57,238 nt of DNA from Verrucomicrobiaceae bacterium (GTDB taxonomy: Bacteria > Verrucomicrobiota > Verrucomicrobiia > Verrucomicrobiales > Verrucomicrobiaceae), in assembly GCA_027483245.1 (NCBI GenBank), contig JAIXVB010000067.1, positions 1 through 57,238 on the forward strand. The letters are read 5' to 3'. Position numbers and translations under genes: made by a program. Below are positions 31,799 to 41,600 of the stretch, piece by piece (position 1 is the first letter of the stretch; each line of letters begins with the position of its first letter). The notes beneath the pieces were generated by a model. It was not told the DNA's origin and did no database searches. It saw only the letters and a program-made list of their open reading frames with translations.

Positions 31799-32338
31799 AT
31801 GATTCCTCTCTCCACTCCACAGTTGGCGCTGGCCAAGGTTCAAGAAATCATCCTGAAGCATGGGGTGAAGGATCCTGTGATCGTGGTGGCGATCCGGGGC
31901 TACTATCGCGACACGATGGGCAAGCCCGGTGCAAATGATCGCGGCATCTATGATGACGCGATGTTCATTGTCTCCGCTCGGCATTTCAGCAGCTGGAACG
32001 CGAACACGGACCCGTCCGTGCATCGGCCAGGCATCGCTTCGCTAATGCCTGGGGTGCATCGCTATAAGCGTGGCAATCATGGAATCTCCCGCCCGGGTGG
32101 TGGTTATCCGGCCTTCCGCCCTGCGACCCGAGACGAGGCGCTGCCAGTGAGCCGAGATGGCATAAAGGATCCCAAGCCGGGTGTGGCAATAAACATCCAC
32201 AAAGGCAGCCGAAACAGCACCAGCTCTGAAGGCTGCCAGACGCTGCCGCCTCATCAGTGGGATGCGTTCTATTCGACACTCGATCGTGAGTTGCGCGAGC
32301 ACAAGCAAAGCAGCTTTCCTTACATTTTGACGGAGTAA
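31799..32338 (+). CDS. Probable endolysin with L,D-transpeptidase-like SxGC motif
   Basis: From ATG 31799 the 179-aa product contains GVAINIHKG followed by SSEGCQTLP (His134, Cys146), resembling the HxG/S-x-GC active site of YkuD-fold enzymes, plus a C-terminal helix. It would act on peptidoglycan. It follows two membrane proteins, so an endolysin role is likely. The motif is family-like, not proof of the fold. Confidence 0.6.
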   Translation: MIPLSTPQLALAKVQEIILKHGVKDPVIVVAIRGYYRDTMGKPGANDRGIYDDAMFIVSARHFSSWNANTDPSVHRPGIASLMPGVHRYKRGNHGISRPGGGYPAFRPATRDEALPVSRDGIKDPKPGVAINIHKGSRNSTSSEGCQTLPPHQWDAFYSTLDRELREHKQSSFPYILTE

Positions 32339-32350
32339 CCGCACACCCCT

Positions 32351-35300
32351 ATGGCTACACGCAGTGAACGCGGAGATGATCCCCGGTGGATCATGGAGGT
32401 CATCACGCCGGGGAATGATTTCATTCTGCGGCGGAAGGTGCCAACCGCGCCATGGGAAGCCAAAGGAGAAGTCAAACCACAACCGGGGGAAGCTCATGAG
32501 CTTGGCGCAAAGTATCCAGGCTACAAGGTCGCGGGCATCGTTCCTGGGGATGAAGAAGGCTGGGCGTTTGTCTATTACGCGAAGACGCGGGCGAATCAAC
32601 AGGCCTACAATTTCGAGCATGGGGAGCAGCTGAACAACGAGTGGCCGGAGGTCCAACAGACCTGGGCGGTCTTGCGTGCTGACTACAAGGGGACCAGCGA
32701 TCCGGCACCTGTGGCACCTCTGCTGACAGCGGGCATGACATGGACACACATTGGACGCAGTCAGCAACGGATGGACGCCCGAACAGATTCTCTGTTCGTG
32801 GTTTATGTGGACACCTGGCGTGACATCTCGACAGCGCGCACAGGTAGCACGGTGGACCTGGAGACAAATACCCTGCGCTCTTTCAGCAAGCGCATGGTGC
32901 CAGCAGGCACAGCCGGGCAAGTGGTGGGCAATGATGGCCAATACAAGCAGGTGCAACCAATCAATCGGCTGTGGTCGATTGAGACAACCGAGCAGGCGAC
33001 CGGTCTGGCGGGCAGTGCGGTCAATGGCAAGGCGACGCGCACCTTTGAAATGGTCATGAACTACTCATGGCCACGAGTGCTGGACTATGTGTATTTGCAG
33101 CCCGTCTATCAGGGGTCGGTCTATGGGCCGGTCGATAGCTACATTGTGGCACCGATCTACAAGGCCTATGCTTACAGCGGGGCCTGTCTAGCCACAGTCA
33201 TTGAGGAATGGACCAAGGTGCGACCGCGCACCGGAGGCAATCCCAACTGGCCGACGGAGACACCGGGCTATCCAGATTATCCGCGCCTGGACGTCCCTGT
33301 AGAGATGTTGCCCAATGAAATCAGCTTCAATGGCGCGAGCTTCAATGTGCAGGTGCCGCCTTGTTTGCATTCGGGGTATCGATTCTGGGATTCCCAGTTC
33401 TCTCAATACTTCCCGCCGACGTCGCCGACACAATGGCCAGCGACGCTGGTGGCAAGTGTGGACTTGAGGCAAGAAGCAGGCGGCTGGCTGAAACGCACGA
33501 TCCTGGTGCATGCGCCCTCGATCGCTGGGGTCTCGAGTGGGCTGGATCTGACCCTGGTGAGCAGCACGACGACAACCGCGACACTGCAGTGGACGCCGCA
33601 AGGCTCAATCCCGGTCCTGGAACTGCGCCTCGATGTGAGCACGGATCCCACGTTCCGTGTCGGGTTCCTCAGTGGATTCCAGAACAAGCTGATCACGCCT
33701 GGAGGCAACACGCCGCCGCTCCAAACTGTGGTGGATGGCATGGCGCGTGGCATCATTTATTACGCCCGAGTGCGGCGCATCTCCGGACCGAATGTCCAGA
33801 CAAGCAACACGCTGACGATGCTCAGCGAGCCACAACCTGAACTGACCGTGACGGTGGAAGGTGATGAGATCCTGATAAGCGATGAGGCTGTGCTGGAGGA
33901 TGTGACGGTGGGTGTGCCTGCGACCTTCACGGTGGTGCTGCGGAATCCGGGGCTGCTGACCCTGACGCTGACCTCTGCGGCCATCACAGGCGCGCAGGCG
34001 GCGGACTATGCACTGAGTGATCTGCCTGCCTCTCTGGGGCCGGGTGAGGAGGCTGAGCTGACACTGACGGTGACGGCGGCGGCGACGGGTGCACGTGAGT
34101 GTGTGCTGACAATTCTGAGCAGCTCTCTGGCACATCCGAGCTATGACCTGAGCTTTTATGCAATGGCGATCGCGCCGGAAATCGCAGTGGCGTGGGATGG
34201 AGATGACTGGTCCAATGGCAGCACGCTGGATCTAGCACCCACGGGCCTGCTGGTGGGCACAACGCTGGACTTTGATTTCACCATTCGCAACGATGGCACG
34301 GGGGATCTGACTTTGTCCGCCCTGCTTGAGACAGAGGATGAACTGAGCATCATCACGATGCCGGCCGCTGTGGTGGAACCGGGGGATGAAACGACCCTCG
34401 TAGTCCGCGCGGCTCCGGCCAGTGGTGGCACCAAGGTTGGGGTGCTACGCCTAACCAACAACGATGGCGATGAAGGAAGCTTTGCGCTGAATCTCAGTGT
34501 GATCACGACGACGGCGCCAGAGATCGAGGTGGTGAGCCCTTATGATGGTGTCCTTCTAACCGGGAGTTCGGTGGGGTTTGGCCGCGTGGCTTTTTCCGCT
34601 GGGGCACGTGCGATGGATTTCCTGGTGCGCAATGTGGGCAGTTCAGATCTGACCCTGTCAAGCGTGCTGCTAAGTGGGACCGATGCCGCGCGCTGGGCGG
34701 TGACGAGTATCTCTGCCGGCACGGTGCCCGCCGGAAGCTCGGCGACTATCCGACTGACCTACACGCCACTGAATGCGAATGTGAGTCACACGGCCGTGGT
34801 GACCATCACGACAGATGATACGAGTGAGCCCACCACGGCGATCACCCTGACAGCCACCAGCCAATCCACGGCGACGAATGGGCAGCGGCTTCAGGTGGAG
34901 ATCCCGGGTGGAACTGTGATCCCCCGGAACGGCACTCTGGCGCTGGGCGCTCTGCCAAAGGGTGTGCCGGTGGAGTATCAGGTGACGCTGCGGAACACGG
35001 GGGCCGCGCTGCTGAGCAGTCTGGGTGCCTCGAAGAGTGGCACGCATTCTGGCGATGTGTCGCTTTCGAGTGTCAGTCCGATCACGATCGCGGCCAGTGC
35101 GAGCACGCCCTTTGTCGGGCTGACATCGGTCTTCACGCTGACCTACACGCCGACAGATTTCGGGGCGCGAACATCTGCCATCACGATCACGTCTGATGAT
35201 CTGGATGGCGCGACTTATGTGATCAACATCACTGCCACGGGAATCCTGGTGGAGAGTCTGGTGACGCATCAATCTGCCGCTGTGATCCTGGGTCAGGCGA

Positions 35301-36316
35301 GTGAGACAGCGCAGGTCTCGGCGACAAGTGATCTGGTGACGAAAGGGCCAACTGCTGTTGCGGTGAATGCGGATGGCTGGACGGCGGTGTGTGACACGTC
35401 CGCGAATCGGGTGCTGCTGTTTGCTCCGGAGGCAGAGACAGGCGATGCCGCGCGCTATGTGCTGGGTCAGCCTGACTTCACCACCGCAACGGCGGGAGTG
35501 ACGGCCACGAAGATGTCCGCCCCGCGCGGGGTGTGCTGGAGTGGATCTCGCCTGATCGTCAGTGATACGGGCAACAATCGGGTGCTGATCTGGGATGAGC
35601 GACCTACGGTGAACGCCAAGGCTCCGGACGTGGTGCTGGGTCAGAGTGTGTTCACCAGTAACGCAGCCGGATGCACCCAGAAAAAGCTGTATCAACCCGT
35701 GGGTGTGTGCGTGGACAGTGACGGGAATCTGTGGTGTGCGGACTCATTCAACCATCGCGTGGTTCGCTTCTCTGGCGTGCCGACGGCAAGTTATGAAAGT
35801 GTGAATCTGGTGCTGGGGCAAACAGCTTACACGACGCGCCTCTATGGCAGCGCTGCCAACCGACTCAACAAACCGCTGGGGGTGGCCGTGAGCACGGGGG
35901 GCAAGGTGTGTGTGGCTGACACCGGCAACAATCGTGTGCTAGTTTTCAACACGACACCTGCGACCTACAACACGAGTGCGGATGTGGTGGCGGGGCAGAC
36001 GGGCTTTTCGCTTGGCGCTGCTGCTACGACTGCGGCCAGGATGCGAGCCCCGGAGGGCGTGGCGATCGGCGCGAATGGATGCCTGGCTGTCAGTGAGTCA
36101 GGTAACAATCGGGTGGTCATCTTCAATGCGATTCCGACGGCCTCCGGAGCGAGTGCGAACATCGTGCTGGGGCAGGCAAACTTTACCACTTCGACCGCCT
36201 TTGCCGGTGGTGTGAGTGCGCAGTCCATGAGTGCACCGAGGGGGCTAGGCTTTGATGGCAATGCGCTGCTGGTGGCAGGGGCAACGATGAAACGCGTGAT
36301 GAGGTTCGAACCATGA
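32351..36316 (+). CDS. Giant tail/adhesin protein with ASH-like domains and NHL propeller
   Basis: The 1321-aa protein has a phage-specific N-terminal part (about 1-370), a fibronectin-like section (375-490), four ASH/choice-of-anchor-like Ig domains (roughly 497-605, 609-720, 723-840, 846-965) with motifs such as FTIRNDGTGDLTL, and a C-terminal set of six repeats of about 58 residues marked LGQ..FTT, P.GV and D(T/S).NNRV (starting near 973, 1036, 1094, 1153, 1211, 1270). The last part should form a six-bladed NHL-type beta-propeller. It is likely a distal spike or receptor-binding protein. ASH and NHL domains are more familiar from bacterial surface proteins, so host capture is plausible. 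Confidence 0.75.
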   Translation: MATRSERGDDPRWIMEVITPGNDFILRRKVPTAPWEAKGEVKPQPGEAHELGAKYPGYKVAGIVPGDEEGWAFVYYAKTRANQQAYNFEHGEQLNNEWPEVQQTWAVLRADYKGTSDPAPVAPLLTAGMTWTHIGRSQQRMDARTDSLFVVYVDTWRDISTARTGSTVDLETNTLRSFSKRMVPAGTAGQVVGNDGQYKQVQPINRLWSIETTEQATGLAGSAVNGKATRTFEMVMNYSWPRVLDYVYLQPVYQGSVYGPVDSYIVAPIYKAYAYSGACLATVIEEWTKVRPRTGGNPNWPTETPGYPDYPRLDVPVEMLPNEISFNGASFNVQVPPCLHSGYRFWDSQFSQYFPPTSPTQWPATLVASVDLRQEAGGWLKRTILVHAPSIAGVSSGLDLTLVSSTTTTATLQWTPQGSIPVLELRLDVSTDPTFRVGFLSGFQNKLITPGGNTPPLQTVVDGMARGIIYYARVRRISGPNVQTSNTLTMLSEPQPELTVTVEGDEILISDEAVLEDVTVGVPATFTVVLRNPGLLTLTLTSAAITGAQAADYALSDLPASLGPGEEAELTLTVTAAATGARECVLTILSSSLAHPSYDLSFYAMAIAPEIAVAWDGDDWSNGSTLDLAPTGLLVGTTLDFDFTIRNDGTGDLTLSALLETEDELSIITMPAAVVEPGDETTLVVRAAPASGGTKVGVLRLTNNDGDEGSFALNLSVITTTAPEIEVVSPYDGVLLTGSSVGFGRVAFSAGARAMDFLVRNVGSSDLTLSSVLLSGTDAARWAVTSISAGTVPAGSSATIRLTYTPLNANVSHTAVVTITTDDTSEPTTAITLTATSQSTATNGQRLQVEIPGGTVIPRNGTLALGALPKGVPVEYQVTLRNTGAALLSSLGASKSGTHSGDVSLSSVSPITIAASASTPFVGLTSVFTLTYTPTDFGARTSAITITSDDLDGATYVINITATGILVESLVTHQSAAVILGQASETAQVSATSDLVTKGPTAVAVNADGWTAVCDTSANRVLLFAPEAETGDAARYVLGQPDFTTATAGVTATKMSAPRGVCWSGSRLIVSDTGNNRVLIWDERPTVNAKAPDVVLGQSVFTSNAAGCTQKKLYQPVGVCVDSDGNLWCADSFNHRVVRFSGVPTASYESVNLVLGQTAYTTRLYGSAANRLNKPLGVAVSTGGKVCVADTGNNRVLVFNTTPATYNTSADVVAGQTGFSLGAAATTAARMRAPEGVAIGANGCLAVSESGNNRVVIFNAIPTASGASANIVLGQANFTTSTAFAGGVSAQSMSAPRGLGFDGNALLVAGATMKRVMRFEP

Positions 36317-36516
36317 GTGACCCCACTTCCATCACCGATCTGATCAAGGCCCAACTCGACGGCGAGCAGGGTGACGAGGCGCAGGTGGCCATGCTCAGGC
36401 AAGTCATCGCGCAACAGATTCGCGGGGCCTTTGCCCTGTTTCGCGTGGTGGCGGGCAATGGAGCAGCGGCCGTGTCTGGACCGGGACAACACATGATCAC
36501 TCGCGACTATGGATGA
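36313..36516 (+). CDS. Small virion-associated protein
   Basis: 67 aa, helical, coupled by ATGA to the giant protein and overlapping the next gene by 8 nt. No recognisable family. Confidence 0.55.
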   Translation: MSDPTSITDLIKAQLDGEQGDEAQVAMLRQVIAQQIRGAFALFRVVAGNGAAAVSGPGQHMITRDYG

Positions 36517-36694
36517 TGCAGCCCTCAACGGAGATCTCGGACCGAAGGCACAGGCAGACGCGGTGCTGGCGGAGGTCACACGCCGATTGACGGCGGCTAT
36601 CTCGGGCATCCAGATCCAGCCGGGCGATGCGGACACCGTGGTGCATGCAGGGTTTCCCTTCACCGTCATTGAGCAGCGAGGAGGTGACTCATGA
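36509..36694 (+). CDS. Small virion-associated protein
   Basis: 61 aa with a short helix (QADAVLAEVTRRLTAAI) and a beta end. Overlaps both neighbours by 8 and 4 nt, so it is part of one translational unit. No family recognised. Confidence 0.55.
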   Translation: MDDAALNGDLGPKAQADAVLAEVTRRLTAAISGIQIQPGDADTVVHAGFPFTVIEQRGGDS

Positions 36695-37272
36695 CACGTG
36701 ATCAGGTCAATGGCCTGCTGGCCTATGCGGACGGGCTGATCGCAGAGGAGATGGCCAAGCTGTCTCTGACAGCAGGCGATGGCGTAACGGTGAGTGGCTC
36801 TGCAGGTGCGCAGAGTGTCAGCATCGAACGGCAACGCGTGACGACTGAGGTGCGCGTGCGTGAACCTGAGGAGATCTTTGTGCTGACGGAGTTCAGGGGT
36901 CGCTTCTGGACTTCAGAAGGGGGGGTGGATGTGGACATCTACGACCCACCTACCCCGTGGTTCAAGATCCGCACGGATGGGCGCCGCGAGATCCTAGAGA
37001 CCATTGGTGCCCCCGGTTTCGCCGGTAAATCACAGGCGCTCAACACCGTGGACGATGAGACGGGGGACTTTGTGCGCCGGGAATACACCGTGACTTTCAC
37101 CGTGTCGCCAGTGCGTGGTGTGCGTCGCCTCACGTGCGCTCTGATGTATGCCGATGAACCCTATGGAGAGCTGTCAAGGTTCAGTCTGAATCTCGGGTCA
37201 GGCGGGGTGTCCAGGTCAGTCAGCGCTCCCAAAAACCGAGAGATCTACATCGGCTTTGTTTCCTTTGAGTAA
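36691..37272 (+). CDS. Hypothetical structural protein
   Basis: The 193-aa product has an N-terminal helix and a long beta-rich body, ending in IYIGFVSFE. Possible tail or internal virion component from position. No family recognised. Confidence 0.6.
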   Translation: MTRDQVNGLLAYADGLIAEEMAKLSLTAGDGVTVSGSAGAQSVSIERQRVTTEVRVREPEEIFVLTEFRGRFWTSEGGVDVDIYDPPTPWFKIRTDGRREILETIGAPGFAGKSQALNTVDDETGDFVRREYTVTFTVSPVRGVRRLTCALMYADEPYGELSRFSLNLGSGGVSRSVSAPKNREIYIGFVSFE

Positions 37273-37292
37273 ACACGAACACACTTATTGTT

Positions 37293-38609
37293 ATGGCTAA
37301 AATCAGACTTCCCTTCAACCAGATCCCAAGCGGCACTTTTGATGCTGCTTTTCCCAAGTCGCCAACCACTGGCCTGCCGGCCGCTCATCAAGGAGTCGAA
37401 ACGCAGGCAAAGATGATGGCCCCTAAACTCATACCTGCGCAGCTCGATACCTCGGCCAGTGATAAGATGGTGGCTCTGGGTCGCAGTGGCAGACCCTACG
37501 CGCCGCAAATGCCGGGAACAAACATCGGTGAACCGCCAATGGCTCCAACTTTAGCGCCAGCGCTGCTGGGCAGTGATGTCGGTGCTCCGAACTATGCGCC
37601 ACGGATGCCTGGAACAGACATCGGTGAACCACGGAATCCTCTGGGGGGAATGGATGCGCGGCCGTTGTCTGCGCGCGGTGGTCCGATGGGCTACAGTCCG
37701 AAGGGTGTGGGCACCAATAACCCCAACGCTTATGCCGTGGGTCAGAACAACAAAGGGTTCCGGTTACGAACCTCGACCGAGGCCCCGAATCCAGCGCCTC
37801 CCAGCATGCCCAAGTTTCCGGGCTCACTCCTTAGCGACTCCGCCCGACCTCGGCTGCCTTTGCGACTGCCAGGATCGCCAGCGTCTCTCCCCTCTGTGGA
37901 GGGAGATGGAGGCGGCGCGTCGCAAGGAATGCCAAAATTTCCGAGTGCACTTCGGGAGGCTTCAGCGCCTGCTAGGCTACCCTGGCAGCTGCCAGGATCT
38001 CCCATCCAGAGTCCGCCTGGGCGGGATGATGCCTTCTGGGCTGAGCGGGAACAATCCATGAACGATTTCTGGAAAGGTCAGGATGCTGATGAAGTGCAGC
38101 GAGTGGCGCAGGAGGCTAAGGCTGCTGAAGCTGAAGCGAAGAAAGGATTCAAGCTCCAGCCTCTCGACCCACTCGACCCTAGCCGTGGGGATGCGCTGCT
38201 ACGGGGTGATGACAGCCTTTTCAATATCTTGCCAGGTAAGAAACCTGCTCCGCCTCCTGTGACGGCTGACGACGTGGCGGCAGCACGGGCTATGGGCGGT
38301 GCTGTGACAATGCCTCTGCCTGGCGGCGGGCAAGTCAGCTTCCCCGCACAGGAGCAAGCCGAGCCAGCCATGATCAAGGCCTTCAATCCCATGTCTGGAC
38401 GTGTGGTGGATTATCCTGCTGATTACGAACTCCCCGAAGGATGGACGGCCATTCAGAAGAAGGCGGCGGCAGCAACACCACCACCAACGGCAGTGCCGCC
38501 CCCGGCTGCTGCTAAGTCTGGTGCGGGTGCTGCCGGTGCGGGTGCTGCTGCTGCAAAGGCACCGCCCGCCAAACTACTACCTTCGGGCAGCGGCGCGCGC
38601 CGGGTCTAA
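37293..38609 (+). CDS. Pro/Gly-rich virion protein with internal duplications
   Basis: The 438-aa protein is mostly disordered. It carries paired repeats, APQMPGTNIGEPP with APRMPGTDIGEPR (69-112), and MPKFPGSLL with MPKFPSALR followed by RLPLRLPGSP or RLPWQLPGSP, and a C-terminal Pro/Ala run. A charged helical part lies at 245-285. Likely an internal or tail-associated linear protein. Confidence 0.6.
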   Translation: MAKIRLPFNQIPSGTFDAAFPKSPTTGLPAAHQGVETQAKMMAPKLIPAQLDTSASDKMVALGRSGRPYAPQMPGTNIGEPPMAPTLAPALLGSDVGAPNYAPRMPGTDIGEPRNPLGGMDARPLSARGGPMGYSPKGVGTNNPNAYAVGQNNKGFRLRTSTEAPNPAPPSMPKFPGSLLSDSARPRLPLRLPGSPASLPSVEGDGGGASQGMPKFPSALREASAPARLPWQLPGSPIQSPPGRDDAFWAEREQSMNDFWKGQDADEVQRVAQEAKAAEAEAKKGFKLQPLDPLDPSRGDALLRGDDSLFNILPGKKPAPPPVTADDVAAARAMGGAVTMPLPGGGQVSFPAQEQAEPAMIKAFNPMSGRVVDYPADYELPEGWTAIQKKAAAATPPPTAVPPPAAAKSGAGAAGAGAAAAKAPPAKLLPSGSGARRV

Positions 38610-38629
38610 CCCTTCACACGATTTCTGAT

Positions 38630-41600
38630 ATGCCATCCAAATGGGAGCTCACATCGGTCAAAACAGGCCAAGTTTACAACGCCGAATTCGATGATGACGA
38701 TCCCCCTGAAGGGGATCTTCAGTCCGCGATCGATCAGTGGGATCAAGATTTCTACAATGAACAAGGGCTCGACCCCTCCATTGCAGAGCAGGGGCCGATT
38801 GGGACCGCCTCCAATGCTGCGGCCCGAGACCTGGGCGGACTTGCGCTCAAATCTGTGGGCGGAGTAGTCAAGACGGCCGCTGAAACAAAGCGAGCCCTGG
38901 GGCCAGTCGGAGACGTTGTGAGCGCCATGCCAGGCATTGGTGCGATGATGGCTCTGGGGCAGACTGGAGATGCAGTGGCAGAGTTCACCGATAAGGTGAG
39001 TGAAGAGTCGCGAGCAGTCTTCCCCACGAATCCCGCTAACCCTGTGGCCGAGGCCATTGGGGGTGGTCTGGGTCAGGCTATCGGTATCCTGGGCACGGCT
39101 GCGGCCTCTGTTCCCGCTCTGGGGACACGGGCAGCTATGACTCTGGTCCCTGCTGCTATCGGGGGTGCCATGGGCATGGGCGAGGGGATCGATACGGCCA
39201 AAGAGATCGGCATTGAAAACCCGGCGGGCCGGTTGGCCATGGGGGCGGCCTTTGGCGGGATCGAGGCAGCAACGGAACGGCTGGGGGGAATCGGTGGCAA
39301 GGTTGCCTCTGAGGCTCTCCAGCAAGGTGTGAAGCAGGGCCTGAAACAGGGGGGCAAATCCATCATCAGTGAAGCGGGTGAAGAGATGCTATCAGGAACG
39401 GGACAGGATGTGGTGACACGTGCGGCCGGTGAAATGATCGGCAGTGAGGCCCCCCTGCCCACCCTGAATCCGCTGGATCCTGAGTTCATCAACAAGCGCA
39501 AGCTGGAAGCGATCGGCGGCGCGGCGGGTGGCACGTTGTTTGCAGGGGTGCAAGTTGTCGCCGGGCAGGGCACCTCTGCGGTGCCATCTGTCGAGTCTCC
39601 AGTCCCTCTTGCTGAGGGTGAGGTGCTGAAGAGCGTGAGGCACCCTGAAACGGGGAAGTCCTACGACATTGCTTTCACGCAGGAACCTACTGAAGAAGAC
39701 ATCGAGGCCGCAGTGATGCACTTTGGCAACGAGGATGTGAATGGGCAAGACGAACCGCCAGCCTGGACCGCTCCGGTGCCTGAACCTGCTACGGTGCGGG
39801 CACCTGAAGAGGTGGCTGCGGAGTTCCGGCAGAGGGCTGTCTTACGCCCAGCGGCCCCACTTGTGGGCATGGAAGAGCATGTGAGTGACCTCACGGAAGA
39901 GGATGTGGCTGACATTGAGCAGGCGAACCGCTTTGCGAACCCGCAAGATCCAAGCTTGTCACCCGAAATGAAACCGGGTAATTTGGGTGATGATGTCTCC
40001 CCCACCCGTGATTACAGCGAACCCGAAGCCTCGGGATTGCTTCAAGCCTGGGGACGCACTTTACCTCCGACCCTTCTCCCTGCCGGACGAAAACTCACTC
40101 CAGCCTCAGCCGATGTGCTTCGTGGAAGGGCTGAAAGCCTCGGATTCGCCAAAGCTTTCGCAAACTTGTTCGGACGCAGAGTTGTAGTCTTTGAGGGACT
40201 TGGGCCAGAGGGGCCGGGCGGGGCGACAAACCCGGATTTCCCAGACACGGTGTTCATCAATGGCCAGTCTAAGCGACACTGGCACTCCATCGCCGGACAC
40301 GAAATGGTGCATCATTTGGAGGTGGCACAGCCAGCCTTGTTTAAGCGTCTGGATGCCACGCTGAGGACACAGTTGGTGCGTCAGGATCTGGCCCGCGAAA
40401 ACTACAGGGCCTACTATGAACAAGGCGGTGATCTGAATGTGCGGCGTGAGATCTACGCGGATCTGATGGCCGAGAGCATGAGTGACCCCGATTTCTGGCG
40501 GAAGATGGGCCAGCAAGAACCGGGTCTGTTCATGCCTCTGGCGCGCAGTGTGTGGAACTGGTTTCAGGCAGTGGTGACAGCGCTGAAGAGACAGGGGTGG
40601 GAAGCGAGTCTGTATTTCCGCGAGGTGCAACGGGCTCAAAATGCGCTGGCAGCGGCCATGGTCGAGTTTGCACGGCGGGAACAAGGCCTGACTCCTGATG
40701 CTGCCGAGAGCGCAGTCGGCGGACTGCTGCAGGGTGACAACTTCTTCGAGGGCATGACGGCTCCTGAAATGATGGGACCCAATCAGGTCAAGGAAACTCA
40801 GGCCCGCTTTGCCCGCCCCGATCAGAATGAACGACTCTATGAGAAGCGGCAGGATACGGCCGTGAGGGGGCACGCGGAGGCTTGGTTGGATGATCGCACC
40901 CTGGCGAGCGCCATTGACGCGCTGGCGTCTGATGGATTGCCTGCAGGCATCCCCTCTGAAGATGTGAGGCAGCAAGTAATCGGCCAAGCACTGATGCGTG
41001 CCACGGCCGCTATGCAACGCGGCGATGAATTTGCCCGCACTCAGGCCCGTGTGCTGGCGAACAAAGCTGCAAGGCTGTATCAGAATGCAGGGCGGGAAAG
41101 TGCGCGAGCCATGAGACAGCGTGCCGTGGTGAATGCTGAGCTGGTGCCGATTGCCCCCGTGCTGGCGGCTGAAAGCCTGCTGATCGATCGGGCGGATGCG
41201 GTGATGGGGAAACGCTTTGAAGGCGGTGCCGAGGGTGGCGCGGCCAAGGTGGATGCTGCCGCAAAGAGAAGCGGTAAGACTGGAGGTGAGGAACTGGCGA
41301 AGAAACTGGAACGCCGCGTGAATGGGCGCAAGCGAGAGGAGGCGGATGAAGCGACCGTGAGGGAGAGAGCTGAGCGCCGTGCCAGTCAACTCATCTACGG
41401 CGTGGAAGAGCGCCTGCGTCAAGGCTCCAAGGATCTGAAGAAAACCGGCACGGGGGCGGACACGATCAACCGGGCCTTTCGCGAACAAGTCACCGACCCC
41501 CTGCCCTGGGCTCAATTCGCCGTGCGGATGGTGAAGCTGAATGTGGGGCAGGAAGTGGCGGCGCGTCTGTTTCAGACCGCACAGAGAGAAGCTCAAGATC

